DNA from: Pinibacter aurantiacus | GTDB lineage: Bacteria; Bacteroidota; Bacteroidia; Chitinophagales; Chitinophagaceae | Length of the DNA: 64,000 nucleotides | NCBI RefSeq assembly: GCF_019130065.1 | Contig: NZ_JAHSPG010000016.1 | Location: 1 to 64,000, forward strand | Direction: 5' to 3' | Shown here: positions 33,648 through 44,069 of the stretch, in pieces | How the letters are laid out: each line of letters begins with the position of its first letter | Position numbering within the stretch: the first letter of the stretch is position 1 | Notes under the pieces: model-generated | What the model was told of the DNA's origin: nothing | Database searches by the model: none | What the model saw: only the letters and a program-made list of their open reading frames with translations | Made by a program: the position numbers and the translations under genes

Positions 33648-34238
33648 ATGGAATCCAGATCAGAGACCGAACAACTGCGACAATGGTGGACCGATACACT
33701 GGCGGGAAATACCGATGCCTTCAACGACATTCATAAAGCACTTTTTGATGGATTGTATTATTATGCATCCAAGTTGTTGAATGATAATGGCCTCGCAGAT
33801 GACGCCGTGCAGGAACTCTTTGTAAAGATCTGGACCAAACGCAATTCTATAGGCAACCTGGAAAAAGTTAAACCCTACTTCTTTACTGTACTTCGTCGCC
33901 AGATACTCAATCAGTTACGCTCATTAAAGCTGCGTGAACTGAAAATCAAGATGTCGGTAGAGCCTGACATTTGTTTTTCGATAGAAGAGATTATTGTAGA
34001 AAAGGAAACAGAAGAATCGTTGCACACAAAGCTGACGGCACTTCTGAACGAACTGCCCGCCCGCCAAAAGGAAGCCATTTACCTGCGCTATTATGAAGAT
34101 ATGGAGTACAAGCAGATTGCTGAGATAATGAACGTTAACTATCAATCAGTTTTGAACCTCATTCAAAAAGCACTCAATAAGCTGCGTTCAGAGCAACTAC
34201 TCGCCGTTTTTTTGGCTGCAGTCTTTATTTGCGAATAA
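33648..34238 (+). CDS. ECF RNA polymerase sigma-70 factor
   Basis: 196 residues from ATG 33648; the frame continues upstream to ATG 33579, but the extra 23 residues do not look like the family, whereas the A-rich bases before 33648 do. Region 2 covers about 20-85 (DAFNDIHKALFDGLYYYASK, ADDAVQELFVKIWTKRN) and region 4 about 125-180 (LLNELPARQKEAIYLRYYED, MEYKQIAEIMNVNYQSVLNL). The hydrophobic C-terminal tail (LLAVFLAAVFICE) is common in Bacteroidota ECF factors linked to SusC/D. It should direct transcription of the downstream locus once released by FecR. The stop codon lies inside a dispersed repeat. Confidence 0.92.
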   Translation: MESRSETEQLRQWWTDTLAGNTDAFNDIHKALFDGLYYYASKLLNDNGLADDAVQELFVKIWTKRNSIGNLEKVKPYFFTVLRRQILNQLRSLKLRELKIKMSVEPDICFSIEEIIVEKETEESLHTKLTALLNELPARQKEAIYLRYYEDMEYKQIAEIMNVNYQSVLNLIQKALNKLRSEQLLAVFLAAVFICE

Positions 34239-34326
34239 CTGAATAACTGAGTAACTGAAGGATTGCGGTTCAGTTTTACTCTATAACTATCAGACATTCA
34301 GTTATTCAGTTACTCAGTTATTCAGT
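34233..34326. repeat. Hairpin repeat after the sigma gene
   Basis: GAATAACTGAATAACTGAG units on the left pair with TTCAGTTATTCAGTTACTC units on the right. The same family is at 54190-54287. The sigma stop codon TAA is its seventh to ninth base or nearby, so the repeat directly abuts the coding end. Confidence 0.55.
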
Positions 34327-34441
34327 CATCGCCAGTCCACCTGCCACCTTATCCAAAAAAAAGTTAAAAATTTTTTGCTCCCAAAGAGTATGACATGGAG
34401 AGTTCCGTGTCTTTATTATTAAATACAATAAAAACACAAGA

Positions 34442-35329
34442 ATGCCGGGGTTTTTTAAGATAGGAAATAATAAGGTCGAGTTCAAAAAAGAGCCCGTTGC
34501 CCCTGAAATACAAGCCGAAAACTGGTTGAAGGTGGAAGCTGCTATTCAAAAAGAAAAGTCACGAATAGTATGGCTAAGACCTATGCTGGTAGCCGCGTCA
34601 TTCTTGCTGGTGGCCGCAACGTCCATCTGGTTGTTCCTGAAACATGAAAATCAGAATGTCTATTTAACAGAGGTAAAGACTGTATCCGGCGAAATAAAAC
34701 GCATTACCCTGCCCGATGGCTCTACCGTGGTGCTGAATGCAAACTCCATTTTGAAGGTGCCCAAGGTTTGGAAAGACAACGGAAAAAGAAATGTGTGGAT
34801 AGAAGGGGAGGCATACTTCACGGTGGCTAAAAAGAAAGTTTCGGCAGACATATTTATTGTACATACAAAGGATGTGGACATCGAAGTGCTCGGAACCAGG
34901 TTCAATGTAAATACAAGAAATGACCAGTCGACTGTTGCCCTCGAAGAAGGTAAAGTGCAGTTGGCGGTAAAAGATGTCGCTTCATCTAAAGCCAGCAAGA
35001 AGGAATTGCCTGTGGTAATGAAACCGGGTGAAGTAGCAGTAGTTAATAAAAATGACGTAGTGAAACTGGATGCGGACTCTACAATCAACATGTATTCAGG
35101 CTGGGCGCGCAATGAATTCCACTTCAATTATACGTCAATGACTGAAGTTGCCCGCCTAATACAGGATACCTATGGTTACCGCGTTGTAATTTCGGACTCA
35201 ACTTTATGGCAGGCCAAAATATCCGGAGAACTGCGGGCAGGTAATATAGAGGATATGGCGAAGGTGCTTGAAGTGATTCTTAAAAGGAAAATAACAATCA
35301 AGAATAAAACGCTCGTAATAGAGCAGTAA
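34442..35329 (+). CDS. FecR-family anti-sigma factor
   Basis: 295-residue inner-membrane sensor that holds the ECF sigma factor inactive and receives a signal from the STN domain of the adjacent SusC. A short cytoplasmic N-terminus (1-45) precedes one membrane helix (PMLVAASFLLVAATSIWLFL, about 48-67). The periplasmic FecR domain follows (VKTVSGEIKRITLPDGSTVV, LNANSILKVP, VWIEGEAYFTV, VDIEVLGTRFNVNTRNDQST), and then the C-terminal STN-like DUF4974 domain (NEFHFNYTSMTEVARLIQDT, AGNIEDMAKVLEVILKRKI). All standard parts are present; the N-terminal anti-sigma part is somewhat short. SusC begins 98 bases downstream. Confidence 0.92.
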   Translation: MPGFFKIGNNKVEFKKEPVAPEIQAENWLKVEAAIQKEKSRIVWLRPMLVAASFLLVAATSIWLFLKHENQNVYLTEVKTVSGEIKRITLPDGSTVVLNANSILKVPKVWKDNGKRNVWIEGEAYFTVAKKKVSADIFIVHTKDVDIEVLGTRFNVNTRNDQSTVALEEGKVQLAVKDVASSKASKKELPVVMKPGEVAVVNKNDVVKLDADSTINMYSGWARNEFHFNYTSMTEVARLIQDTYGYRVVISDSTLWQAKISGELRAGNIEDMAKVLEVILKRKITIKNKTLVIEQ

Positions 35330-35427
35330 CAACAACAGAAAAAACCAAAACAACCGGGCGCTCCCAGCGCACCGAAAAAATCGAAACGAAACCAAAACTG
35401 ATTAATTAACGATCGCAAAAAAGAAGT

Positions 35428-38400
35428 ATGAAAAAGAGCCTCTACCCCAGGAAAGTGTTTTTCCTGCTCGGCATCGTCATGTCTGTGGTCAACGTCATGA
35501 GTGCACACTCGCAAACAGCATTGAATGCGATAGCATACAGCCAGCAAAAACACTCTTCTCCTACAAATGCGGAATCGAAAACAATTTCCCAACTTTTACT
35601 GGAAGCAAGAAAAGTGTTTGATGTAGACTTTGTCTACGAATCAAACGTCTTGCCAGACGCTGCGCTTGCCATGAACGTAACGAAGTACAAAACCGTTACT
35701 GCCTTTCTTGACGAACTTCTTAAGCCTTACGGACTTAAGTACAAAAAGGTTCTTAAGAAAGCCTATGTAATCTATGCAAACAATGAAGAGCTTAAAAGCC
35801 TGATGCTCTCGTTGAACATAAAAAACAACGAAGAGGTAGTGCAGGTGAAAGCACCTGTTGATACTACCCTGACTGTATCCGGTAAAATCACCTCAACAGC
35901 CAAAGGCGAAATACTCGATGGCGTAAGCGTAACCGTAAAGGGAGCGACAAAAGGTGCCATGACCGATAAAAACGGTATTTTCAAATTAGCCGTTCCAGGG
36001 CCAAACGCTGTTATCGTTGTATCTATGATCGGTTACCTGCCACAGGAGTTTGTGGTTGGAAACAGAAGAGATTTTCAAGTAGCGTTGATACCGCAAAACC
36101 TGGCAATGGAAGAAGTTGTGGTAGTGGGTTACGGCCAGCAGAAAAAGGCGTCCGTAACTGCGTCTATCAGTACAATATCTTCTAAAGAAATCGTTCAGTC
36201 ACCTGTTGCCAACATCAGTAATGCGCTTGCCGGAAGATTACCGGGTTTGATCTCGGTTCAGTCTTCAGGTAAACCGGGCGAGGATGCTGCAAACCTGTAC
36301 ATCAGGGGTGTTAGTACTTACAGTGCAAGCACCGCACCTTTGATTATGGTGGACGGTGTGGTGAGAGATACTTATAATGATATCGATCCTAACGAAATTG
36401 AAACCATCAGCATTCTTAAAGACGCTTCTGCCACTGCCGTATTTGGTGTACGTGGTGCAAATGGTGTTATCCTTATTACCACCAAACGCGGTAAGGAAGG
36501 TACTCCTAAAGTAAGCGCTACAGCTCAAACAGCTGCTGTTAGTTTCTTAAACATGCCGAAGTATGTTAATTCGCCACAATATGCTACGCTGAGAAATGAA
36601 CAAATATTCGAAACATATTGGCAGAGACATGCCAACGATCCGGATGTAGCCAACAATCCCAATGGTTGGGCCGCTTTTGTTGCAAAAAGAAGCAATCCTG
36701 ACCCTAATATTGGTTACAAACCGCAGTACACCGACGAGGATATGAAGTATTATCAAAATGCTCATACACCAACATTGGCCGATGGATCAAAAAATCCTTA
36801 TTACGATCCGTACTTCCATCCTGACCAGGATTGGCAAAGCCAGATCTATAAAAAGTATGCACCACAGTCGCAGGCAAATATCAACATCACCGGAGGAACT
36901 AAGGGTGTGAAATATTTTCTTTCTGGTGGTTACCTGACACAATCCGGTTTGTTCAAGACAGATTATATGCCTTTCTCTAAAGAGATGGACTACAAAAAGG
37001 ACAGATACAATCTGCGAGGCAACTTTGATTTTGACGTAAACGAAAATTTAAAAGTTTCGGTGGATTTGGGAACCCAGTTTGTTCAGGTTTCTGGTATGGA
37101 CAATGACCAGTATAACTATGAGAAGAATCTGATGTGGACAAATCCTATGGGTTCTCCCGGTTACATTGATGGCAAGTATGTATTTCAGTGGCAGCGTGAC
37201 GCAGAACAGTTTAACCCGTTATACAGTTTGTCATTGCGTAACCAGTATGCACTTACCAATAGTAGCACGCTCAATTCCGCTGTTCGCATAACGCACAAGC
37301 TGGATTTTATTACGAAGGGGCTTTCTGTAAGCGCAAGAGCTGCGTATGACAGTTATTTTGCCAGTACAGCAAAAGGGCAATCTAATCCTGTAAAATGGGC
37401 CGTGCGCCAAAATCCTAACGGCGACGTTTTGGATCCAATCTGGGTGCAATTGAATAATGAATCACCTTCATTAAGAAATTCAAATGCATATAAAGAGAAA
37501 TGGCGCAAGTGGTACGCAGAGTTTGCCGTAAACTATAGCCGCACTTTCGGCGATCACTCTGTTACAGGATTGGTGATGGGTAACCTGGAAAAGAAATTTG
37601 ATCCCAAATTGCCTTACGATCTTCCTCACGCTTACGAAGGTATTGTGGGTAGGATTGCTTATGGCTACAAAGGCAAATACCTGGCAGAGTACAACATGGG
37701 TTACAATGGATCTGAAAACTTTCCTGAAGGACAAAGGTTTGGATTCTTCCCTGCGTACTCACTCGGATGGGTAGCAAGTAATGAATCTTTCTGGCCGGTG
37801 AACCAATATTTCACTTACCTGAAGGTAAGAGGATCGCTTGGTTATGTTGGTAATGACGGAATTTATATTCCCGGCACAACCACATATGCACGCTACCTGT
37901 ATTTACCCGATGTGTGGGGTTATGGCGGCGGTGATATGGGCGGTTATTACTTTGGTGTAAACGGATCGAACCGTAATAAAGTAAAGGGAGCTTATGAAAG
38001 TACACTTGGTAACCCCAACGTATCATGGGAAGTTTCGCAAAAAATGAATATAGGCTTTGAAGCCAAATTCTTTAAAGATAAACTGGGCATAACCTACGAT
38101 CACTATGACGAACATAGAAAAGATATCCTTTCATACAGAGGAACTGTTCCGGGGATAGTTGCTGCAAGTTTACCTCCTTACAATTTAGGAGAAACAAGAA
38201 ACTGGGGTAATGAACTGGAAGTTACCTACAACGATAAAGTTGGCCGTAAATTCAATTACTGGGTAAAAGCGAATATTTCCAACAACCAGAATAAAATTGT
38301 TTTCCGCGATGAACCAATTGTAAAGGGTCTTGAGTACCAGGCACAGACAGGTAAACCAATCAACCAGGGATCTTACCTGCAGGCCAATGGTTTATATACT

Positions 38401-39111
38401 TCATGGTCACAATTGTATGCAGTAGATGCAAACAACAATCCAATTCTTTCTCAACCGGTTGCTGCAAAAGATGCAAATGGCAAACCATATACAAACGCCG
38501 GCGGACAGACCGTTCTTGAAAGAGATCTTTCTCTTGGTGCAGTGCCTTTGCAACCTGGCGATATTAGAATGAATGACTATAATTACGATGGTGTGATCGA
38601 TAACAAGGATTATGTAAGATCCGGTTATACTTCAATCCCTCGCTTCACTTATGGCGTTTCATTTGGATTTAATTATAAAGGATGGGACTTCTCTGTATTG
38701 TTTCAAGGCGCGGGTGGTGTAGCGGCAGATCCAATGCCAGCAACCAACAAGCACTTCAACGGTACAACAGAAGCGCTCTTTGCAGTGGACTGGAACCGCT
38801 TTACTCCTGAGCGTTATGCAGCAGGTGAAAAAATTGATTTCCCTATTGCAGCGTATAACCCTTCGGCTTATGCGAATACCTATTTCCATCTTAATACTGC
38901 TTATGTGCGATTAAAGAACATGGAAGTTGGTTACACTTTCCAACACGGAATTCTGTCGAAAGCGGGAATTGGCTCGGTTCGCGTATATGCGAATGGATTC
39001 AATATGTACACATGGAGCAAGAATTCTATTTGGGGTGATCCTGAAAATCTGGGTTACATGGGTTATCCACTTACCCGCACATACAACGCAGGTTTTAAAG
39101 TGAGTTTCTAA
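35428..39111 (+). CDS. SusC/RagA TonB-dependent transporter with STN domain
   Basis: 1227-residue outer-membrane importer. Order of parts: signal peptide (VFFLLGIVMSVVNVMSAHSQ, about 1-30); STN signalling domain about 48-115 (ISQLLLEARKVFDVDFVYES); carboxypeptidase-D-like domain about 148-220 (VSGKITSTAKGEILDGVSVT, ending in LAMEEVVVVGYGQQ, the TonB-box region); plug about 225-350 (ALAGRLPGLISVQSSGKPGE, LYIRGVSTYSA, LKDASATAVFGVRGANGVIL); then a 22-strand barrel ending NAGFKVSF. The STN domain identifies it as the signal-giving partner of FecR and the ECF sigma. It imports oligosaccharides together with the SusD encoded just downstream. Confidence 0.95.
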   Translation: MKKSLYPRKVFFLLGIVMSVVNVMSAHSQTALNAIAYSQQKHSSPTNAESKTISQLLLEARKVFDVDFVYESNVLPDAALAMNVTKYKTVTAFLDELLKPYGLKYKKVLKKAYVIYANNEELKSLMLSLNIKNNEEVVQVKAPVDTTLTVSGKITSTAKGEILDGVSVTVKGATKGAMTDKNGIFKLAVPGPNAVIVVSMIGYLPQEFVVGNRRDFQVALIPQNLAMEEVVVVGYGQQKKASVTASISTISSKEIVQSPVANISNALAGRLPGLISVQSSGKPGEDAANLYIRGVSTYSASTAPLIMVDGVVRDTYNDIDPNEIETISILKDASATAVFGVRGANGVILITTKRGKEGTPKVSATAQTAAVSFLNMPKYVNSPQYATLRNEQIFETYWQRHANDPDVANNPNGWAAFVAKRSNPDPNIGYKPQYTDEDMKYYQNAHTPTLADGSKNPYYDPYFHPDQDWQSQIYKKYAPQSQANINITGGTKGVKYFLSGGYLTQSGLFKTDYMPFSKEMDYKKDRYNLRGNFDFDVNENLKVSVDLGTQFVQVSGMDNDQYNYEKNLMWTNPMGSPGYIDGKYVFQWQRDAEQFNPLYSLSLRNQYALTNSSTLNSAVRITHKLDFITKGLSVSARAAYDSYFASTAKGQSNPVKWAVRQNPNGDVLDPIWVQLNNESPSLRNSNAYKEKWRKWYAEFAVNYSRTFGDHSVTGLVMGNLEKKFDPKLPYDLPHAYEGIVGRIAYGYKGKYLAEYNMGYNGSENFPEGQRFGFFPAYSLGWVASNESFWPVNQYFTYLKVRGSLGYVGNDGIYIPGTTTYARYLYLPDVWGYGGGDMGGYYFGVNGSNRNKVKGAYESTLGNPNVSWEVSQKMNIGFEAKFFKDKLGITYDHYDEHRKDILSYRGTVPGIVAASLPPYNLGETRNWGNELEVTYNDKVGRKFNYWVKANISNNQNKIVFRDEPIVKGLEYQAQTGKPINQGSYLQANGLYTSWSQLYAVDANNNPILSQPVAAKDANGKPYTNAGGQTVLERDLSLGAVPLQPGDIRMNDYNYDGVIDNKDYVRSGYTSIPRFTYGVSFGFNYKGWDFSVLFQGAGGVAADPMPATNKHFNGTTEALFAVDWNRFTPERYAAGEKIDFPIAAYNPSAYANTYFHLNTAYVRLKNMEVGYTFQHGILSKAGIGSVRVYANGFNMYTWSKNSIWGDPENLGYMGYPLTRTYNAGFKVSF

Positions 39112-39227
39112 TTTCTAATCCAAAAAGACAAAACAGATGAAATGAGCAGGACAACAATTTTACCACGTAAAGACCTGGTTATTTCATGCGAATTCCATCT
39201 GGCCAAAATAAAATAAACGATAAACAG

Positions 39228-41150
39228 ATGAAAAAAATATATTTACCTCTTCTGCTTTTTGCCGGTGCGATTTCGGCAGGCATGATGAGTGGTTGTTCAA
39301 AAGATTTCCTGGAAAAGCCAAAAGGTGGCGCAGTAACTGTTGACACCATTTTCCATACGCAAATGCAGGCGCAATACGCTGTAGCTGAAATGTACAAATG
39401 GTGTATTCCTTCAGGCTTTGTATTAACAGAGTCTGCAGATTGCCGTGAGGACGCTCTTACAGACAATGTGTACTTAACACTTCCGGGTGCTGCCTGGGTT
39501 GCCGGTAATTACAATTATCAATTTTATATTTTCGGCAACATGACTCCTGCAAGTGGTATTGACAGGGGCCCTACTGCTGCCGGTCGTGGTGATGCACCTC
39601 CTTTCAACGGATGGTACAAAGCGATCAGAAAGGCCAACCTTGTTATTAAAAATATCAATGCCGTTGCAGATGCAAGTCCTGAGTGGATCAGTGATGTAAA
39701 GGGACAGGCAATTTTTTGCCGCGCAATGGCCCACTATAGTGCATTCCGCATGTTTGGTGGTATTCCGATTGTAACCAGCGTACTGGCAGGTGACGGAAAG
39801 ATTTCTATTCCTCGTTCTTCTGTTCAGTCTGTTGTAGACAGTATTGTAACCTGGTGCGACCAGGCTGCAACTTTACTTCCGGCCACACGCGGTTCAGTTG
39901 ATTACGGTAAAGTAACAAGCCTTGCTGCTTTGGCTTTGAAAGCAAGGATTTTATTATATGCTGCGAGCCCGCTTTACAATACGCCGAGCGAGATGAAGTC
40001 TATCATTGCAGGAGCAAGATATGGCAACGAGAAAGACTCTGTTCTGTGCTATGCTTCATATGATAAAGAGCGTTGGAAAAAAGCAGCAGATGCTTCTAAA
40101 GCCGTTATCGACGCAGCTGGTGGTGCAGGAGTTTCTTTGTATGTGTCATCTCCAACACCGAAGCCAACTACAACAGTTAACACAGATACTTATGCAGGTC
40201 TTGGCGATTACGAAGCAGTGTGCAATAACGTTTATGGAACTGCCGGTGCTTATGGCAACCCTGAAATGATTTTGGTAAACACATTTAACCAAAAAGATCC
40301 TGATAAGAGCCAGTGGAACGAGTGGGGTTTTTATAATACTTCTAAGATTCGCATGAATCAATGGGGTGCTAAAAACAATGTGCCAATCGAGTTCCTGCAG
40401 ATGTATGAAAAAACAGATGGCACTAAATGGACCGCTACGCCTACAGGAAAAGATTTCAAAGCTTATTTCGAAGGATTGAGTCTTGACCCTCGTGCATACC
40501 AAAGTCTTGCATATGCGGGACAAAGATGGAACAGTGCAAGAACATTTGTTACTTATTACAAAGCTTCAGCAGATGGGACTTATTCAAAGGGCGCACTTTG
40601 CGATGATACCAACGCAGGCGATGCTACAGGAAGCGCAGTTGAGACTACAAAATTTGTTGCTCGTGTAGACAATATGAATGATAACCACTTTGCATGGCCC
40701 GTTTTCCGTTTGGCTGAATTTTATTTAAGCTATGCAGAAGCATTAAATGAATATGCAGGACCTACTGCTGAGGCCACGACTTACCTGAACCTGATCAGGG
40801 CAAGAGCCGGCATGCCAGCTAAAGCACCTGCATCTACAAGTGACTTCCGTACTGCTATTCAAAATGAGCGTTCAGTAGAACTGGCTTTTGAGAATCACAG
40901 ATACAACGATTTGCACCGCTGGTTGACAGCTCACATCGTATTAAGTCAAACTTTTCACGGTTTTGCGGTTACTGCGTCAACAAATGGCGTTACACCGAAA
41001 CCAACCAATCCTTTCCTCAACTGGGAAACTATTAATTACGGAGCAAGGGTGTTTCCTATGAAATACTACTATGTGCCGTTCCCGCTGGATCAAATAAGCA
41101 TGATGTATTTGGGAGGAAAAGACTGGGATGGTCAAAACCCGGGATGGTAA
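39228..41150 (+). CDS. SusD/RagB surface glycan-binding lipoprotein (pair 1)
   Basis: 640 residues from ATG 39228; the frame reaches back to 39186, but only the later ATG gives a lipoprotein signal (LLFAGAISAGMMSGC, Cys at about 24, then SKDFLEKP). SusD family blocks: QYAVAEMYKWCIP, WYKAIRKANLVIKNIN, GQAIFCRAMAHYSAFRMFGG, VTSLAALALKARILLYAAS, FRLAEFYLSYAEALNEYAG, YLNLIRARAGMP, NERSVELAFENHRYNDLHRW. The TPR-like framework is complete. It caps the first SusC and lies 116 bases after it; its leader resembles that of the gene at 16270. Ligand is unknown. Confidence 0.94.
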   Translation: MKKIYLPLLLFAGAISAGMMSGCSKDFLEKPKGGAVTVDTIFHTQMQAQYAVAEMYKWCIPSGFVLTESADCREDALTDNVYLTLPGAAWVAGNYNYQFYIFGNMTPASGIDRGPTAAGRGDAPPFNGWYKAIRKANLVIKNINAVADASPEWISDVKGQAIFCRAMAHYSAFRMFGGIPIVTSVLAGDGKISIPRSSVQSVVDSIVTWCDQAATLLPATRGSVDYGKVTSLAALALKARILLYAASPLYNTPSEMKSIIAGARYGNEKDSVLCYASYDKERWKKAADASKAVIDAAGGAGVSLYVSSPTPKPTTTVNTDTYAGLGDYEAVCNNVYGTAGAYGNPEMILVNTFNQKDPDKSQWNEWGFYNTSKIRMNQWGAKNNVPIEFLQMYEKTDGTKWTATPTGKDFKAYFEGLSLDPRAYQSLAYAGQRWNSARTFVTYYKASADGTYSKGALCDDTNAGDATGSAVETTKFVARVDNMNDNHFAWPVFRLAEFYLSYAEALNEYAGPTAEATTYLNLIRARAGMPAKAPASTSDFRTAIQNERSVELAFENHRYNDLHRWLTAHIVLSQTFHGFAVTASTNGVTPKPTNPFLNWETINYGARVFPMKYYYVPFPLDQISMMYLGGKDWDGQNPGW

Positions 41151-41182
41151 TTAAGGTTTGAAAATCGACAATCATAAACTAC

Positions 41183-44044
41183 ATGAAAAATATAAATATA
41201 AAACTCTTTATAGGGCTGCTCTTTCTAGCTGGGCTGGATGTGACCCAGGCACAAACAAAGAAGCCTGCCCAGTTAGATTCTGCAATATTGCTGACTACAA
41301 AAGGCAATACTGAAAAACTTATAGACGGAGGTATCAGAAACGAGCAGAGCTGGAGAAATACAGGAGCAACTTTTACCCTTTCAGGTGAAGAGCTTGCAAA
41401 AACGAATGCAGGTAATTTGTTGAATACATTGCAGGGAAGAATTCCGGGATTGACCGTGTCTACAGGTTCCGGTGAGCCTGGTTATGACGCACCAACGCTT
41501 TACGTACGTGGCCTGAGCAGCTGGAACATAGCAGGTAACAGAGTAACTATTTACCTGGATGGCTTTCAGGTTGACATGAACTCTCTTGCCGCTTTATCGC
41601 CTAATGAAATAGAGTCAGTAACCTTATTAAAAGATGCAGCGGCCACTGCTGTGTACGGTCTTGATGGTGGTGCCGGCGTATTGAGTGTTCGCACTAAAGA
41701 AGGAACAAAATCTGGCAAAACCAAAATTGAAGCAAATGCAAGATACGGTGCCATGCGCCCAATCGCATTACCACAGGTAATGGATGCTTACGGTTATGTA
41801 ACTGCTTACAACCAGGCTTTGCAAAATGATGGATTGCCGGTTAAATACTACAATCCTGAATTGTACAAGGCTTCCGATGATCCTTTTCACCCCAATGTGA
41901 ATTGGTACGACAAAATGTTAACCAATAAATCTGCCACACAGAACTACGACATCTCGTTCCGTGGCGGTAATGACAAAGCAAGATTTTTTGTATTGGGCGG
42001 CTACACAAGCTTCACAGGTATTTACAAGGATGCAGATGTGATCGACAAGGATTTTGGTACCAATGCAAAATATAACAGGCTTAGTTTGAGAGCCAATCTT
42101 GATTTGAACCTGAATAAAAATCTTTCTGTAAAAGCCACTGTTTCGGGTATTACAGAAGACCGCAACACACCAGCAGGCTTTACAGCAAGCAGCGTTTTTG
42201 CAGCTTTGTTGAGGACCCCGGCAGCAGCGTTTCCTGTCAAAAACCTGGATGGTACATGGGGAAACAATGCTGTGTATAGTTTCAATCCTGTTCAAAACCT
42301 CAGACAAAATGGTATCTATAGCTCGCATACAAGATACTTGCAAACGAACGTGAGCTTCAAGGAAAAGTTGGATATATTAACCAAGGGATTGGCGCTTAGC
42401 GGTGGTGTTTCATTCGCCAACGTATATACAGGTGTTTATCAAAAAACATTTACAGTGCCATCTTATGAAATTACCAAAGACGCTTATGACAACCCTGTTA
42501 TAGATGCAAAAGGTAACGTGGTTTATAAAACAATAGGCGCTACAAGCCAGGGCGGCAGCGATGCTGGTAATGATCACTGGAACCGCACGTCATCCATCTT
42601 CGGTTTTGACTATGACAGAAGTTTTGGCAAACATTCTTTTACAGGCATGGTAAAATACACCCGTTCAAGTTATGTACATGATGGCCAGGTGTATGCAGTA
42701 GTAGAGCAAGGTTTACGTGGTAATGTTACTTATGACTACAGTAAAAAATATATTGCCGATCTGTCCTTCTCTTATCTTGGTTCTGCTGATTTTCAATCAG
42801 GACATCGTTATGGATTCTTTCCTGCAATAGGCCTGGGTTGGGTAGCAAGCAACGAAGACTTTTTGAAAAATAATAAAGTAATCAATTTCCTAAAGGTTAG
42901 AGGATCTTATGGTAAAACTGCCAATACCAACGAGAACTATCGTTTCTTATATGAGCAGTGGGCAAACTATACAGGGGGTGTTTACATACTTGGAACAGCT
43001 GATGGTGGAAGAAATGGAAGAACAGAAGGAGCGGTTCCGAACTCCAACTTTACGTGGGAAGCTAAACAAAGTGCGAACCTGGGAGTTGACCTGACAATTT
43101 TGAATAAGTTGAACGCTACATTGGATGTGTTTAAAGAAAAACGTACAGGTATTTTGGAAGCGCCTGTTGGTGTGCCTGATTATACAGGTTTCAATTTTCA
43201 AAACATGAACACAGGCGAAGTGGTGAACCAGGGCTTTGAACTATCGCTTCAATATCGCGACAAAACCAAAAGCGGCTTTGAATATTACGGCGGAGCTTCT
43301 ATGGCATACGCCCACAATAAAGAAACAAAAGTTGCAGAAGATCCGCAGCCCTATGATTATCTATACAATAAAGGATATCGCGTCGGTCAGATGAGAGGAT
43401 TTAAAGATGCCGGCTTTTACCAAGTATCAGATTTTGATGCTAATGGTAACCTGAATGCAGGCGTTGTAAAATCTACTTATGGAACGGTACATCCGGGCGA
43501 CCTGAAGTATGTTGATGTAAATGGTGATGGGTTGATCAATAACTACGACCTCGTGCCAATGAAGTACACTAGGCTTCCTGAAATTACTTTAGGATTTAAT
43601 TTGGGCTTCAAATACAAAGGCTTTGATTTTGATGCTTACGTACAAGGTGTAATGAACAGAACAGTAAGCTTGCTCGATGATGCTTACGATTATACGCACC
43701 CGTTAGCGAATAATACCAACATCACTGCTTTTTCAAACAATCCATGGACACCGGCAACTGCAGCTACTGCTACTTCGCCAAGATTGTCTACGCTGGTAAA
43801 CAACAACAATAGCATACCTGCAGAGTTTTGGCTTCGCAATGGTAACTTCTGGAAACTACGCAGCGTGGAAGTAGGATATACTTTGCCTCGCACAGGGTTC
43901 CTGAAAAAAACAGAGATTCTAAGAGTTTTCCTGAATGGCAACAATTTGTTGGGTAACAAAATCGATGGATTGGAGCCAGAAAGACTTTCAATGGGATATC
44001 CTTTGATGAAGACAGTTACAATTGGATTGAAAGCAAAATTTTAA
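41183..44044 (+). CDS. SusC/RagA transporter without STN or CarboxypepD domain (pair 2)
   Basis: 953-residue outer-membrane importer, about 270 residues shorter than its upstream paralog. After the signal peptide (IKLFIGLLFLAGLDVTQAQ, about 1-24) comes a short linker and at once the plug: LAKTNAGNLLNTLQGRIPGL, LYVRGLSSWNIAGNRVTIYL, ESVTLLKDAAATAVYGLDGG. The STN domain is absent and the usual beta-sandwich with its VVVGYG ending is missing, so it cannot signal to FecR. The barrel is complete and ends KTVTIGLKAKF. It follows SusD 1 by 32 bases and precedes SusD 2 by 25, so it is in the same operon. It probably imports a related or smaller oligosaccharide. Confidence 0.93.
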   Translation: MKNINIKLFIGLLFLAGLDVTQAQTKKPAQLDSAILLTTKGNTEKLIDGGIRNEQSWRNTGATFTLSGEELAKTNAGNLLNTLQGRIPGLTVSTGSGEPGYDAPTLYVRGLSSWNIAGNRVTIYLDGFQVDMNSLAALSPNEIESVTLLKDAAATAVYGLDGGAGVLSVRTKEGTKSGKTKIEANARYGAMRPIALPQVMDAYGYVTAYNQALQNDGLPVKYYNPELYKASDDPFHPNVNWYDKMLTNKSATQNYDISFRGGNDKARFFVLGGYTSFTGIYKDADVIDKDFGTNAKYNRLSLRANLDLNLNKNLSVKATVSGITEDRNTPAGFTASSVFAALLRTPAAAFPVKNLDGTWGNNAVYSFNPVQNLRQNGIYSSHTRYLQTNVSFKEKLDILTKGLALSGGVSFANVYTGVYQKTFTVPSYEITKDAYDNPVIDAKGNVVYKTIGATSQGGSDAGNDHWNRTSSIFGFDYDRSFGKHSFTGMVKYTRSSYVHDGQVYAVVEQGLRGNVTYDYSKKYIADLSFSYLGSADFQSGHRYGFFPAIGLGWVASNEDFLKNNKVINFLKVRGSYGKTANTNENYRFLYEQWANYTGGVYILGTADGGRNGRTEGAVPNSNFTWEAKQSANLGVDLTILNKLNATLDVFKEKRTGILEAPVGVPDYTGFNFQNMNTGEVVNQGFELSLQYRDKTKSGFEYYGGASMAYAHNKETKVAEDPQPYDYLYNKGYRVGQMRGFKDAGFYQVSDFDANGNLNAGVVKSTYGTVHPGDLKYVDVNGDGLINNYDLVPMKYTRLPEITLGFNLGFKYKGFDFDAYVQGVMNRTVSLLDDAYDYTHPLANNTNITAFSNNPWTPATAATATSPRLSTLVNNNNSIPAEFWLRNGNFWKLRSVEVGYTLPRTGFLKKTEILRVFLNGNNLLGNKIDGLEPERLSMGYPLMKTVTIGLKAKF

Positions 44045-44069
44045 GCACGAACACTTTAAGACACAAAAA

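Noticed and set aside
34660-35127. 155-codon minus-strand frame inside fecR
   Set aside because: Antisense shadow; FecR domains on the plus strand are unmistakable.
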